From the NCBI GenBank assembly GCA_050951505.1, contig JBMNJE010000013.1, positions 1 to 64,000 on the forward strand: DNA of 64,000 bases, read 5' to 3'. Of the stretch, positions 42,293-50,590 are shown piece after piece. The position numbers were made by a program, and so were the translations under genes. Origin of the DNA: DUOA01 sp012839095. Lineage in GTDB: Bacteria; Bacillota; Clostridia; Caldicoprobacterales; DTU083. How positions within the stretch are numbered: the first letter of the stretch is position 1; each line of letters starts with the position of its first letter. The notes beneath the pieces are model-generated. The model saw only the letters and a list, made by a program, of their open reading frames with translations. It did not search any database and had not been told where the DNA came from.

Positions 42293-43555
42293 TCAGATAT
42301 GGCTCCCGGCCTTGCGGATTTCTTTCAGTGTTATTGATTCCCTATGCTCAATGGGTTTCCATTCCACCTTCTTAAACAATGCTGCAATGGTTATGGGAAC
42401 ATATGTAAACATGAAAATCGGAAAGGTGAAAGCATAGAGAATCTTCTTTACAGCAGGACAGTAAATCCTTTTCCATTCGGTTATAGTGGTAACCATTCCA
42501 ATCATGAAAAACATGAAATATGCTTTTAGCATGGATTCCCATAAGGATTGAATTATAGTCATATAATCCGATTTTAACGTAAATCCATAAATCAGTCCGG
42601 TAAGGTTGATGATGCCGCTCAAAGCTGCCAGAATAACTGCAGGAAAGATAGTCATTGTCATATCAAAGCTGGAGAAGCTTTTGTTCTTAAATATGGATTT
42701 TATGAGTCTTGCTCCATACTTCCGGCATACCTGCATATTGCCTTTTGTCCAGCGCATACGCTGATTCCAGGACTGCCTGAATCGGGCGGGCTGCTCATCA
42801 TACAAAACAGCGGATTCACAATATGCTATCCTTTCTCCGTTAATTACATTGTAAATGCTGAACTCGATATCCTCTGTCAGCAGGAAAAACTTCCAGCCGC
42901 CGCTTCTTTCAATAATCTCACGGTGAAAGAGAAAGCCGGTTCCCGATACGGCACAGCTGACCCCAAGCAGGGATCTTGAGCGGGAAAGGTACTGGGATTC
43001 ACGCAGAAACCACAGGGCAGTGCCTGCAGAAATCCAATTGCTGCCATAGTTCTTGGAATTGCGGTAACTGGTAATAATGCGGTTTCCGTTTGAAAAGGAC
43101 TTGTTCATTTCAGCTATATAGTTTTCATCCAGCAAATTGTCGGCATCAAATACGAAATAACCGTCAAATGGGCTTTCCGGATACTCCTCTGCTATTCTGT
43201 CCAGCAGAAACTCAATAGCATAACCCTTGCCGATTTTATACCTGTTAAATCGTTCGTAGACATAAGCCCCGGCAGTCCTTGCCTTTTGAGCGGTATTGTC
43301 GGTGCAGTTATCGGCAACAACAAAGATCTCTATCAGCTCTGAGGGATAGTTCTGGTTTTTGATGCTTTCTATCAGTTTTGCTATAACTGCCTCCTCATTC
43401 CTGGCAGCAATGAGAACAGCATATCTGTGAAGTTTCCCGGCTTCAGCCGCCCTGCTTTTCTTCACAAAGGGAACAAATATGTATAAAAACTGATAGAAGT
43501 AACAGGCTGCAAACAATAGGGCTATAATATGATTAATAAGTGAAACAGTTTTCAT
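42293..43555 (-). CDS. Glycosyltransferase family 2, processive, membrane-bound
   Basis: 420 residues: an N-terminal membrane helix (about 8-30), GT-A catalytic domain with LIAARNEEAVIAKLI (about 48-62), DNCTDNT, the DxD-type FDADNLLDENYIA (about 137-149), the acceptor ED motif LTEDIEFS (about 228-235) and QRMRWTKGN (QxxRW, about 270-278), then three C-terminal membrane helices. QxxRW indicates a processive enzyme of the cellulose/hyaluronan synthase type that extrudes a polysaccharide. 41 bp after the histidine kinase gene, so in the same operon; this suggests that the two-component system controls a surface polysaccharide. Product unknown. Confidence 0.92.
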   Translation of the reverse strand: MKTVSLINHIIALLFAACYFYQFLYIFVPFVKKSRAAEAGKLHRYAVLIAARNEEAVIAKLIESIKNQNYPSELIEIFVVADNCTDNTAQKARTAGAYVYERFNRYKIGKGYAIEFLLDRIAEEYPESPFDGYFVFDADNLLDENYIAEMNKSFSNGNRIITSYRNSKNYGSNWISAGTALWFLRESQYLSRSRSLLGVSCAVSGTGFLFHREIIERSGGWKFFLLTEDIEFSIYNVINGERIAYCESAVLYDEQPARFRQSWNQRMRWTKGNMQVCRKYGARLIKSIFKNKSFSSFDMTMTIFPAVILAALSGIINLTGLIYGFTLKSDYMTIIQSLWESMLKAYFMFFMIGMVTTITEWKRIYCPAVKKILYAFTFPIFMFTYVPITIAALFKKVEWKPIEHRESITLKEIRKAGSHI

Positions 43556-43596
43556 TCTGATGCTCCTCTTCCTTCACTATATTTTTCCTTTGTATT

Positions 43597-45513
43597 TTAC
43601 GGCATTGCATCAAATGTAATAATTACCTTAAACAGATCTCCGTCTATTACCAAATCCAGCCTGCCGTTCTGCAGTTCAGCCAGACTCTTTGCGATTGAAA
43701 GACCCAGCCCGCTGCCATCTGTGCTTCTTGAGCTGTCGCCCCGGACAAACCTCTCCAGCAGTTCTTCACTTGTAATATTAAGCGGATATTTAGAAATATT
43801 TCTGAAAGTGATAACCGCCTGGTTGTTTACCTTCTCCAGATTAAGATAAGCCCGGGTATCAGGCTGGGAGTATTTGCAGATATTGGAAAGCAGGTTGTCA
43901 AAAACCCTCCACAGCAGCCTGCCGTCAGCCATGATGAAAATTTCATCCTCTGACTTATTAAGTATAAGTTCCAAGCCATTATCTCTCATTCTCTCTTCAT
44001 ACTCACCTGCTGCCTGGGTAAGCAGTACCCCGACCTCCGTACGGGTGCTGTTTACAACTATGTTGCCGGTTGAGGCCTTGGATGCCTCCACCAGGTCTTC
44101 AACCAGTTTTTTCAGGCGGGCAGACTGCCGATCCAGTACACTGACATACTCCTTTATCGGTCCCTCTTCCATCTCCTCCCTTTTCAACAAATCCACATAG
44201 TTTATTATCGATGTAAGCGGTGTCTTGATGTCATGGGATACGTTGGTTATCAGTTCAGTCTTGAACCTCTCGCTTTTCAGGCGTTCCTCCACGGCTTTTG
44301 ACATGCCGGCACTGATATTGTTCAGGTTCTCGCCGTGCCGCTTAAACTCCCAGAAGAGCCGCCTGGTATCAATTCTGTATTCCAGGTCACCGCCTGCAAT
44401 TCTCTGACTTCCAATTTTCAGCTGATGCAGGTTTATTGTTATATAAAGAATGGCCGGGATAAATATCAGTTTCCCAAGCAGCCAAATAATAAGGAGAATT
44501 CCTATATTGTGTTCGGTGATGACTATTATGAAAAACTCTGCAAACGACAGGACCGCCAGCCCAAGAATTGTCTGCCAAAGTAAGGGCAGATGCTGCAGTA
44601 GATACTTAATGCCAAGCAGTATTCTACGCAGGATTCTATAATTAAAATGCAGGAAACGCCAGATAATAGTATTTTTCCACCATCCGCCCAGTTTATATCT
44701 GACGGCAAAGCTCATACAGGCAAGGAGCAGAATAAGAACATCCAGAATCAGAAATGATATAATTATCAATACCATTCCGAAAGTATCGGTATAGTGAATC
44801 TCACTTATCACAGCAAACTCTAATACTCCGATTACAAAAAGTATTGCCAGAAGCAGATCAAAAGGTATTTTGTCTATGCCGCCGGGAATGATATCCTCCT
44901 TTCCCCTTCGGCGGCCGGCAGAGCACATGAGAAAAATAAAAAGCATGATGGAAAAAATTAATGATGCGGCTGTAAGAATAATTGCCGCATAACGCATTGA
45001 GTAGGCAAATTGCATCCAGAATTCAGCTGTGGAATAACGATCATTTGCTGTCAGTATTTTACTGACATAACATTCTATTGTATGGGATGCTGTCTTATTA
45101 TAGACAAAGGAATCTTTTGCCTCGTCATACCAATAGTCTCCATCTTCATAATGATATGTACTGCTGAATTGAACTTCCTGATTCTCGTAACTGCTTAAAA
45201 TGGTTTTCCCTTCTTCGTCCTTTATTACAAAGAGGAAATTGGTATTGTCCGCTGAAAATTCATTTGCATATCTTTGCAGATCATGTGACTTATTCAGATA
45301 AGCCGGAAGATAGTTGTAGTATACCCGGTTGGCATAAGCTCTGGTGATCTTTTCAAATACGTTATTTCTTGCGCTTTCCATGGATGATTCATAAAAATCA
45401 TATTCTGACAGAAAATAGATTCCGATAACTCCGGAAACAAAAACCATGACTGAAATTACAAAAAGGAATACTGCAGTTACCTTGGCCGGAAAACTGTGTG
45501 TCAGTCTGTTCAT
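43597..45513 (-). CDS. Sensor histidine kinase with multiple membrane helices
   Basis: 638 residues. First membrane helix (about 12-34), a 140-residue extracytoplasmic sensor, then several helices (about 175-195, 218-240, 245-268, 310-365), a HAMP-like linker, and the kinase core: H-box TNVSHDIKTPLTSI (His near 424), N-box NLLSNICKYSQ, and the GSGLGLSIAK G2 box. The paired regulator (45510-46208) overlaps by 4 bp. The helix-rich middle part is longer than in classic VanS-like kinases. Signal unknown; the co-transcribed glycosyltransferase suggests an envelope cue. Confidence 0.93.
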   Translation of the reverse strand: MNRLTHSFPAKVTAVFLFVISVMVFVSGVIGIYFLSEYDFYESSMESARNNVFEKITRAYANRVYYNYLPAYLNKSHDLQRYANEFSADNTNFLFVIKDEEGKTILSSYENQEVQFSSTYHYEDGDYWYDEAKDSFVYNKTASHTIECYVSKILTANDRYSTAEFWMQFAYSMRYAAIILTAASLIFSIMLFIFLMCSAGRRRGKEDIIPGGIDKIPFDLLLAILFVIGVLEFAVISEIHYTDTFGMVLIIISFLILDVLILLLACMSFAVRYKLGGWWKNTIIWRFLHFNYRILRRILLGIKYLLQHLPLLWQTILGLAVLSFAEFFIIVITEHNIGILLIIWLLGKLIFIPAILYITINLHQLKIGSQRIAGGDLEYRIDTRRLFWEFKRHGENLNNISAGMSKAVEERLKSERFKTELITNVSHDIKTPLTSIINYVDLLKREEMEEGPIKEYVSVLDRQSARLKKLVEDLVEASKASTGNIVVNSTRTEVGVLLTQAAGEYEERMRDNGLELILNKSEDEIFIMADGRLLWRVFDNLLSNICKYSQPDTRAYLNLEKVNNQAVITFRNISKYPLNITSEELLERFVRGDSSRSTDGSGLGLSIAKSLAELQNGRLDLVIDGDLFKVIITFDAMP

Positions 45514-46208
45514 GATTCACCACCTCGTTCAATTTTATAACCCTGCCCCCATACCACCTTCAGGTACCGGGGCTCGGCAGGGTCCAGCTCAAGCTTTTCC
45601 CGCAGATGCCGTATATGGACGGCCACGGTACTCTCCGAACCATAGGAAGGTTCTTTCCAAACACGATTATAGATATCCTTGGGAGAAAACACCCGGCCGG
45701 GATTTTCCATGAACAGCTTTAAAATGTCATATTCCTTGGGGGTCAGACTAACAGCTTCACCGTCCAGAGTAACCGTTTTAGCCTTGTCATCCAGTTCAAT
45801 ACCGCCAATGCGCAGGCTGGATGACTTTATTGAGCCTCCTCCCAGGTGCAGATACCGCCTCAGCTGAGACTTCACCCTTGCCAGCACTTCAACCGGATTG
45901 AAGGGTTTGGTGATATAATCATCTGCCCCGACATTCAGGCCCAGAACCTTGTCAGTGTCTTCACCTTTGGCAGTCAGCAGAATAACGGGTATATTGGTCG
46001 TCTCCCTGATTTTTACCATGGCAGTTATGCCGTCCATTTCCGGCATCATGATATCCAGAAGAATCAGATGAATTTCATTGTTTCTGACTATCTGCAATGC
46101 CTCTTTTCCGGTATAAGCCTCATATGTATTGTAGTTCTCCGATGAAAGGTATATTTTTAGTGCAGATACTATGTCCTTTTCATCATCGCAAATCAATATA
46201 TTATACAA
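45510..46208 (-). CDS. Response regulator, OmpR/PhoB family
   Basis: 232 residues. Receiver domain (1-115): acidic pair CDDEKD, phospho-acceptor Asp in LLLDIMMPEMDG (about 53), TAKGED and GADDYITKPF with the conserved Lys. The winged-helix effector (about 135-230) shows SLTPKEYDILKLFMENPGRVFSPKDIYNRVW and TVAVHIRHLREKLE. It is activated by the downstream kinase and probably regulates the RR-kinase-glycosyltransferase operon. A 9-bp direct repeat at 46286-46306 is a plausible target. Confidence 0.95.
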   Translation of the reverse strand: MYNILICDDEKDIVSALKIYLSSENYNTYEAYTGKEALQIVRNNEIHLILLDIMMPEMDGITAMVKIRETTNIPVILLTAKGEDTDKVLGLNVGADDYITKPFNPVEVLARVKSQLRRYLHLGGGSIKSSSLRIGGIELDDKAKTVTLDGEAVSLTPKEYDILKLFMENPGRVFSPKDIYNRVWKEPSYGSESTVAVHIRHLREKLELDPAEPRYLKVVWGQGYKIERGGES

Positions 46209-46285
46209 TTGGCATACCCCCGTTTTTCACCTTGAAATGCTCAACTATATTATGCAACTTAATGTTTTAAAAACCAATGGGTAAA

Positions 46286-46306
46286 TTCCTTAAGAATTTC
46301 TTAAGA
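46286..46306. promoter_or_regulatory. Candidate response-regulator box (direct/inverted repeat)
   Basis: TTCCTTAAGAA followed by TTTCTTAAGA: TTCTTAAGA-like units with an 11-bp period, also a near-perfect palindrome around CTTAAGAATTTCTTAAG. It lies about 80 bp upstream of the regulator gene start (46208). Direct repeats of one helical turn are typical OmpR/PhoB sites. The rest of the 323-bp spacer 46209-46531 holds no gene. Confidence 0.5.
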
Positions 46307-46436
46307 CCAGACAGAAACCGTAAGGGCATAAGCCAATTAATTTATGGAAACAGAGTTGACAGATCTGAAATGTCTGATATATAATATCCGGCATATATTT
46401 TCTGACTTATAATTCCAACTTATAATAACAGGAAGT

Positions 46437-46487
46437 AAAATAACAGGCTGAATGGAGAAAAGTGCAGCTGTCTCCGATCCAGCCTGT
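46437..46487 (-). terminator. Terminator of the serpin gene
   Basis: ACAGGCTG...GGAGA (46443-46458) pairs with TCTCC...CCAGCCTGT (46471-46487), with a small internal mismatch; a T-rich tract follows on the minus strand. About 45 nt past the stop at 46532. Confidence 0.65.
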
Positions 46488-46531
46488 GTGCTTTGTATTA
46501 CAGAACATACTTATTTCTCAGGAGGCAGTGG

Positions 46532-47716
46532 TCACTTCCCGATATCCATAGCTGTACCAATGAAGAAGGGCAATAAGGCTTCACAGTCAATGAGCATATA
46601 GACAAAGGGGCGATCCAGGTAGACTATTTCAAACTCTGACGGTGCGGATTCATTCTGTACTTCCACAACGGTGGCAGCACCGGCTTTCGTTCCCTTCTCA
46701 TCCACTGCAATAAATGTTTTATGCAGAACCCTGCTGATGAAGAGATTTCCCCTTGAGGATGAGCCGATTCCCGAGAGGTCTGCAGCCTCATAGTCAAAGG
46801 CATCAACCATACCCATCCCCTTCAGGATCTCATTCATCTTCACACTGTATTCAATCTCAAATTTGGGGATTGCAGCGTTAACTTGTACGGGTTTTGGATC
46901 GGTTAACAGCTCACGCAGCCTCTCACCTGTCAGTGAATCAACATAATCCGAAACAGTTACGCCTTCATCGGGCAGAAGAGCCACAAAGGCATATTTCCTA
47001 TCTGCATAGTATTTGATAAAGCCTGTTGCCTTTTCATCTTTTAAAAACTCATATTCTTCAGAATACATAAGTTCCACATTCTGCCTGGTACCATCCTCCT
47101 TGGTGAAAACACCCTCCCGTACACGGCCCTTATTGTAGATTTTCTGCCACTCTGCCTCAAATGCAAGTGCATTAATCAGGTACATTACAGCATCATACGG
47201 GATTTCATCCAGGATATCCTTTATCATTCCATCTGTATTCTCACTGACCCAGTTATTTATGTCTTTCAGGGTAGTGTCATCAAATGGGGCTTTATAGATG
47301 CCTGCATTGTACCAATTTGCATTAGCCTGCAGAAAATCCTGACTGACAGTAAACCTTTCATCATCTCTGAACCAGATGGAATTGGCAGGACTGAGCTTAT
47401 ACTTCTCACCTGCAGGGAGTGCTTTGAAATAGGCATGCAGATAGGGATTCAGCTCCGCAACCTGTATTCCGAATACATCCTCCATTTGAGCAAGGGTATT
47501 ACCTTTTGCGCCGTTTGCAGTCATGGAAAGAGCCGTGAGGACAGAAAGAGGAGAAATCAAGGTGTTCTTTCCATCTTCCGCACTGTGTTGAAATAACCGA
47601 ACAGCGAAGTCCGTAACAGCAGCTGCATTATCACCCGAGAGCTCAACTCCGGCATATGCGACATCAGCTTTTATTTCCGCCATCAGATCCTCGCTTCGGG
47701 GCAACCGGCGCTGCAA
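46532..47716 (-). CDS. Serpin (serine protease inhibitor), lipoprotein leader out of frame
   Basis: 394 residues with the full serpin fold: FAVRLFQ, ISPLSVLTALSMTANGAKGNT, LINALAFEAEWQ, KFEIEYSVKMNEILKGMGM and the shutter/breach segment VDEKGTKAGAAT. The hinge GTKAGAAT (342-349) has small residues, as in inhibitory serpins. Counting from it, P1-P1' would be Glu356-Ser357. Upstream, in another frame, ATG 47792 (complement) begins a lipoprotein signal (MKRRFVLVVWCLILL, later LSGC). One extra T at 47715-47716 separates it from LQRRLPRSEDLM, so a single-base shift cuts off the leader. If functional, it would be surface-anchored and guard against proteases. Confidence 0.92.
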   Translation of the reverse strand: MQRRLPRSEDLMAEIKADVAYAGVELSGDNAAAVTDFAVRLFQHSAEDGKNTLISPLSVLTALSMTANGAKGNTLAQMEDVFGIQVAELNPYLHAYFKALPAGEKYKLSPANSIWFRDDERFTVSQDFLQANANWYNAGIYKAPFDDTTLKDINNWVSENTDGMIKDILDEIPYDAVMYLINALAFEAEWQKIYNKGRVREGVFTKEDGTRQNVELMYSEEYEFLKDEKATGFIKYYADRKYAFVALLPDEGVTVSDYVDSLTGERLRELLTDPKPVQVNAAIPKFEIEYSVKMNEILKGMGMVDAFDYEAADLSGIGSSSRGNLFISRVLHKTFIAVDEKGTKAGAATVVEVQNESAPSEFEIVYLDRPFVYMLIDCEALLPFFIGTAMDIGK

Positions 47717-47888
47717 GACATCCGGAGAGAAAAATCATTGTGGATGATAATAAAATAAGGCACCATACTACCAAAACAAACCGCCTTTTCATAAGAAACC
47801 CCATCTCCTTTCACTTCGTCCTGGTGTTACAGACGCAGTAGAATAAGATATGTTTCACTTATTCTCCGAATAGAGCAGAATAATAATA

Positions 47889-48074
47889 TTGCAGGAACTA
47901 TTGACTGTAATGTCGAATTTATATATAGAAACCGACGGTATATTTTTTGACTGCCTTGCTGCTGCCGGTTATAAAGGTCGTATCAGCATAGAAGGCAGAA
48001 CAGATAATCTGCAAAAAGACGGATCGACTGCTTTAGAGCTGCTTCGATCCCTGACTAGGAGGAATGTTAAGTGA
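47889..48074 (+). pseudogene. C-terminal remnant of a sugar phosphate isomerase/epimerase
   Basis: 61 codons. Residues 17-50 (GIFFDCLAAAGYKGRISIEGR then TDNLQKDGSTALELLRSL) match the last strand and helix of COG1082-type TIM-barrel isomerases; the preceding part is unrelated and nothing of the first 220 residues remains. Its stop overlaps the start of the D-lyxose isomerase gene by 4 bp (GTGA), as two genes of one operon would. Distinct from the deleted isomerase at 1761. Confidence 0.7.
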
Positions 48075-48619
48075 AAAGATCTGAAATCAACCAGGCAATC
48101 CGGGAAGCAAGTGCTGCCTTTGAAAGGCATCATTGGTTCCTGCCGCCCAATCCCAGATGGGATGTAACCGATTTCGGCCTGGGCGACTTCGCCAAAGCAG
48201 GCCTGACTTCAGTGAATCTTGCTGAACAACCTGAATACTGTGAGAAAATAATGTATGTCAGGAAGAATCAGGTTACGCCGGATCACTATCATGGGAAAAA
48301 GAAGGAAGACATTATCTGCCGCATAGGCAAACTGGCCATTCAATTGTTTTCTGATGAAGACAGCGTCAAACTTCAGGTCAATGGAGTATACCGGGATCTG
48401 CCGGTTGATCGCCTGCTGATACTGGAAGCCGGTGAGAGAATCACACTTACACAGGGAATCCGCCACGCTTTCTGGGCAGAAAGTGAATATGCCATAGTAG
48501 GTGAAGTATCCACGGCCAATGATGATGAAGGGGACAACTACTTTAATGATCCCCGGGTAGGCAGATTCAGTGAAATTATTGAGGATGAGCCTGCTGTCGC
48601 AAAGCTGGTAAGCGAATAA
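48071..48619 (+). CDS. D-lyxose isomerase (D-lyxose ketol-isomerase), short cupin type
   Basis: 182 residues. The opening KRSEINQAIREA and WDVTDFGLGDFAKAGL, the metal site TPDHYHGKKKEDII (two His, then Glu) and GIRHAFW (third His), plus GEVSTANDDEGDNYF, are characteristic. Known short enzymes of this family have about 170-190 residues, so it is not truncated. It interconverts D-lyxose and D-xylulose (and D-mannose and D-fructose) with a divalent metal. GTG start, AGGAGG 9 nt upstream. Connects with the xylulokinase gene at 35.4-36.8 kb, although that gene is elsewhere in the window. TIM-barrel remnant precedes it. Confidence 0.9.
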   Translation: MKRSEINQAIREASAAFERHHWFLPPNPRWDVTDFGLGDFAKAGLTSVNLAEQPEYCEKIMYVRKNQVTPDHYHGKKKEDIICRIGKLAIQLFSDEDSVKLQVNGVYRDLPVDRLLILEAGERITLTQGIRHAFWAESEYAIVGEVSTANDDEGDNYFNDPRVGRFSEIIEDEPAVAKLVSE

Positions 48620-48710
48620 ACATAAGGGATTCGGGCTTTTTTTACTGTCTGACAAACGGCAGTTTTTCCATTGAACTCCAATTTTGCTTTCCCAAAATAA
48701 GCTGTATCAA

Positions 48711-48739
48711 TTTACTTATACGTATAAACGTGTTATAAT
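48711..48739 (+). promoter_or_regulatory. Promoter of the ABC exporter pair with a palindrome in the spacer
   Basis: TTTACT (48711-48716), 17-bp spacer, TATAAT (48734-48739). TTATACGTATAA, a perfect 12-bp palindrome (48716-48727), fills the spacer and would be a natural repressor site. No regulator gene is adjacent. Confidence 0.6.
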
Positions 48740-48823
48740 TGGTTCGTTGAAAGCGGCATGATAATTCTTAAGCTTACCCGGGCATGCAAATAAAGTTTAT
48801 TGTGAGGTTAATGGAAGACAGCC

Positions 48824-50590
48824 ATGAAAGACAGAATAATACCTGAGTTTCTTAGAAAGTACTGGATCAACTATCTGTGGGGGGCCATCTTTCTTTTTTT
48901 AGGTGTCTATATTGCTACTTTGTCTCCCAAATACCTGGGAACAATTATTGATCTCCTTAAAGCTCCCGTAATTGACAAAGGACAGGTTTTCAAATACATA
49001 GGCCTGATTATCCTGACTGCCCTGGGCGTATTTGCTACGCGATATGTCTGGCGTTACTTCATTATGGGCAATGCTCGTAATATGGAGTGCTTCCTTCGCA
49101 TGGAGATGCTCAGGCACCTGCAGAAAATGTCGGTCAATTTTTACAATGCCCGAAAAACCGGGGACTTAATGGCCTTTGCTGTAAATGATATAGGTGCTGT
49201 CAGAATGAGTTTCGGACCGGGCGTCGCCCTCATTCTGAACGGACTCGGCACCAGCCTTCTTTCCGTCTTTTCCATGGTCAGAATAGTGCATCCCAAACTA
49301 ACCGTTTTTGCCATGCTGCCCATCCCTATTATCATATTTGTGATGATTCGGATGGGCACCACTATCCGCAATCGATTCCGCCTGGTACAGAAGAATTTTG
49401 CCTCCATTTCAGATCGGATCAATGAAAACATATCAGGCATCCGGGTAACCAAGACCTATGTACAGGAAGACGATGAGGTATCCCGGTTTGATATTCTGAA
49501 CAATCAAATGAAACAGTCAAATCTTGACCTGATCAGGGTTTCTTCACTTATGGGTCCATTGATTCAACTGTTCTTTGGAATCTGCTTCATGATAAACCTT
49601 ATATATGGCTCTTCGCTGGTAAAGGCCCATGAGATTACCTTAGGGGATTTCGTGGCCTTTAACGGCTATCTGACCATGATCATGTGGCCTGTCATCTCCA
49701 TCGGCCGGATAATAAATGTGTTCCAAAGGGGAATGGCCTCCTACAGGAGGCTGGAAGAAATATTCAGCGTGAAGCCGGAAATCCTGGACGGAGCGGCATC
49801 AAACCCGGAAGAGGAACAGGAGAAACTGGAAGGAAGTCTGGAAATCAGGAATCTTTCCTTTGCCTATCCCGGACACAGTGAATATGCCCTGAAGGATATA
49901 AATATCAAACTGGAAAAAGGACAAATCCTGGGCATTATCGGCCGCACGGGCAGCGGTAAGACCACTCTGGTTAATCTGCTGCTGAAGCTCTATAATGTGG
50001 AGCCGGGTAAGATCCTGATCGACGGCAGGGATATCAATGACTATTCCCTGAAAACCCTGAGGGAAAATATTGGGTATGTACCTCAGGACAATTTTCTCTT
50101 CTCTGCCACCATTCAGGACAATATCCGCTACTTCAGTGATCAGTTTTCAGATGATGAAATTGAGGATGCCTCAAAAATAAGCATGATATATGACAATATC
50201 ATGGAATTTCCCGCCCGGTTTGATACCCGGGTCGGAGAGCGGGGTGTGAACCTGTCCGGCGGACAGAAGCAGCGTATATCCATAGCCAGGGCGGTTATAA
50301 AGAAGCCGGCAATCTATATTCTGGACGATGCCCTGTCCGCAGTGGATACCCAGACAGAAGAGGCAATTCTTAATAATCTGAAGGAGGAAATGGAAGGCCA
50401 TACGGGCATCATTATCGCCCATCGAATTTCTGCCTTGAGGCATGCAGATGAGATTATTGTGCTGGATCATGGACGTATAGAAGAGAGGGGCAGCCACGAG
50501 GAGTTGATCAAGAAGGATGGGTTGTATCACGAGCTGTTCAGGGAGCAATACGGAATTGAAACGAGGGAGAGTTGGGAAGATGAAGAATAA
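48824..50590 (+). CDS. ABC exporter half-transporter 1 (degenerate ATP site half)
   Basis: 588 residues: six membrane helices (about 15-300) and an ATPase domain with Walker A GRTGSGKTT, Q-loop, signature NLSGGQKQR and Walker B IYILDDALSAVD. The residue after Walker B Asp is Asp, not the catalytic Glu, so this half supplies the degenerate site of a heterodimer. The partner is encoded immediately downstream with an 11-bp overlap. The pair resembles the BmrC/BmrD, LmrC/LmrD and TM287/288 type, which export drugs or lipids. Its promoter carries a palindrome. Substrate not predictable. Confidence 0.93.
   Translation: MKDRIIPEFLRKYWINYLWGAIFLFLGVYIATLSPKYLGTIIDLLKAPVIDKGQVFKYIGLIILTALGVFATRYVWRYFIMGNARNMECFLRMEMLRHLQKMSVNFYNARKTGDLMAFAVNDIGAVRMSFGPGVALILNGLGTSLLSVFSMVRIVHPKLTVFAMLPIPIIIFVMIRMGTTIRNRFRLVQKNFASISDRINENISGIRVTKTYVQEDDEVSRFDILNNQMKQSNLDLIRVSSLMGPLIQLFFGICFMINLIYGSSLVKAHEITLGDFVAFNGYLTMIMWPVISIGRIINVFQRGMASYRRLEEIFSVKPEILDGAASNPEEEQEKLEGSLEIRNLSFAYPGHSEYALKDINIKLEKGQILGIIGRTGSGKTTLVNLLLKLYNVEPGKILIDGRDINDYSLKTLRENIGYVPQDNFLFSATIQDNIRYFSDQFSDDEIEDASKISMIYDNIMEFPARFDTRVGERGVNLSGGQKQRISIARAVIKKPAIYILDDALSAVDTQTEEAILNNLKEEMEGHTGIIIAHRISALRHADEIIVLDHGRIEERGSHEELIKKDGLYHELFREQYGIETRESWEDEE

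Noticed and set aside
48071..48619. D-lyxose isomerase seemed to have internal deletions compared with 225-residue relatives
   Set aside because: Short members of the family of about 170-190 residues are known, and all metal ligands are present.
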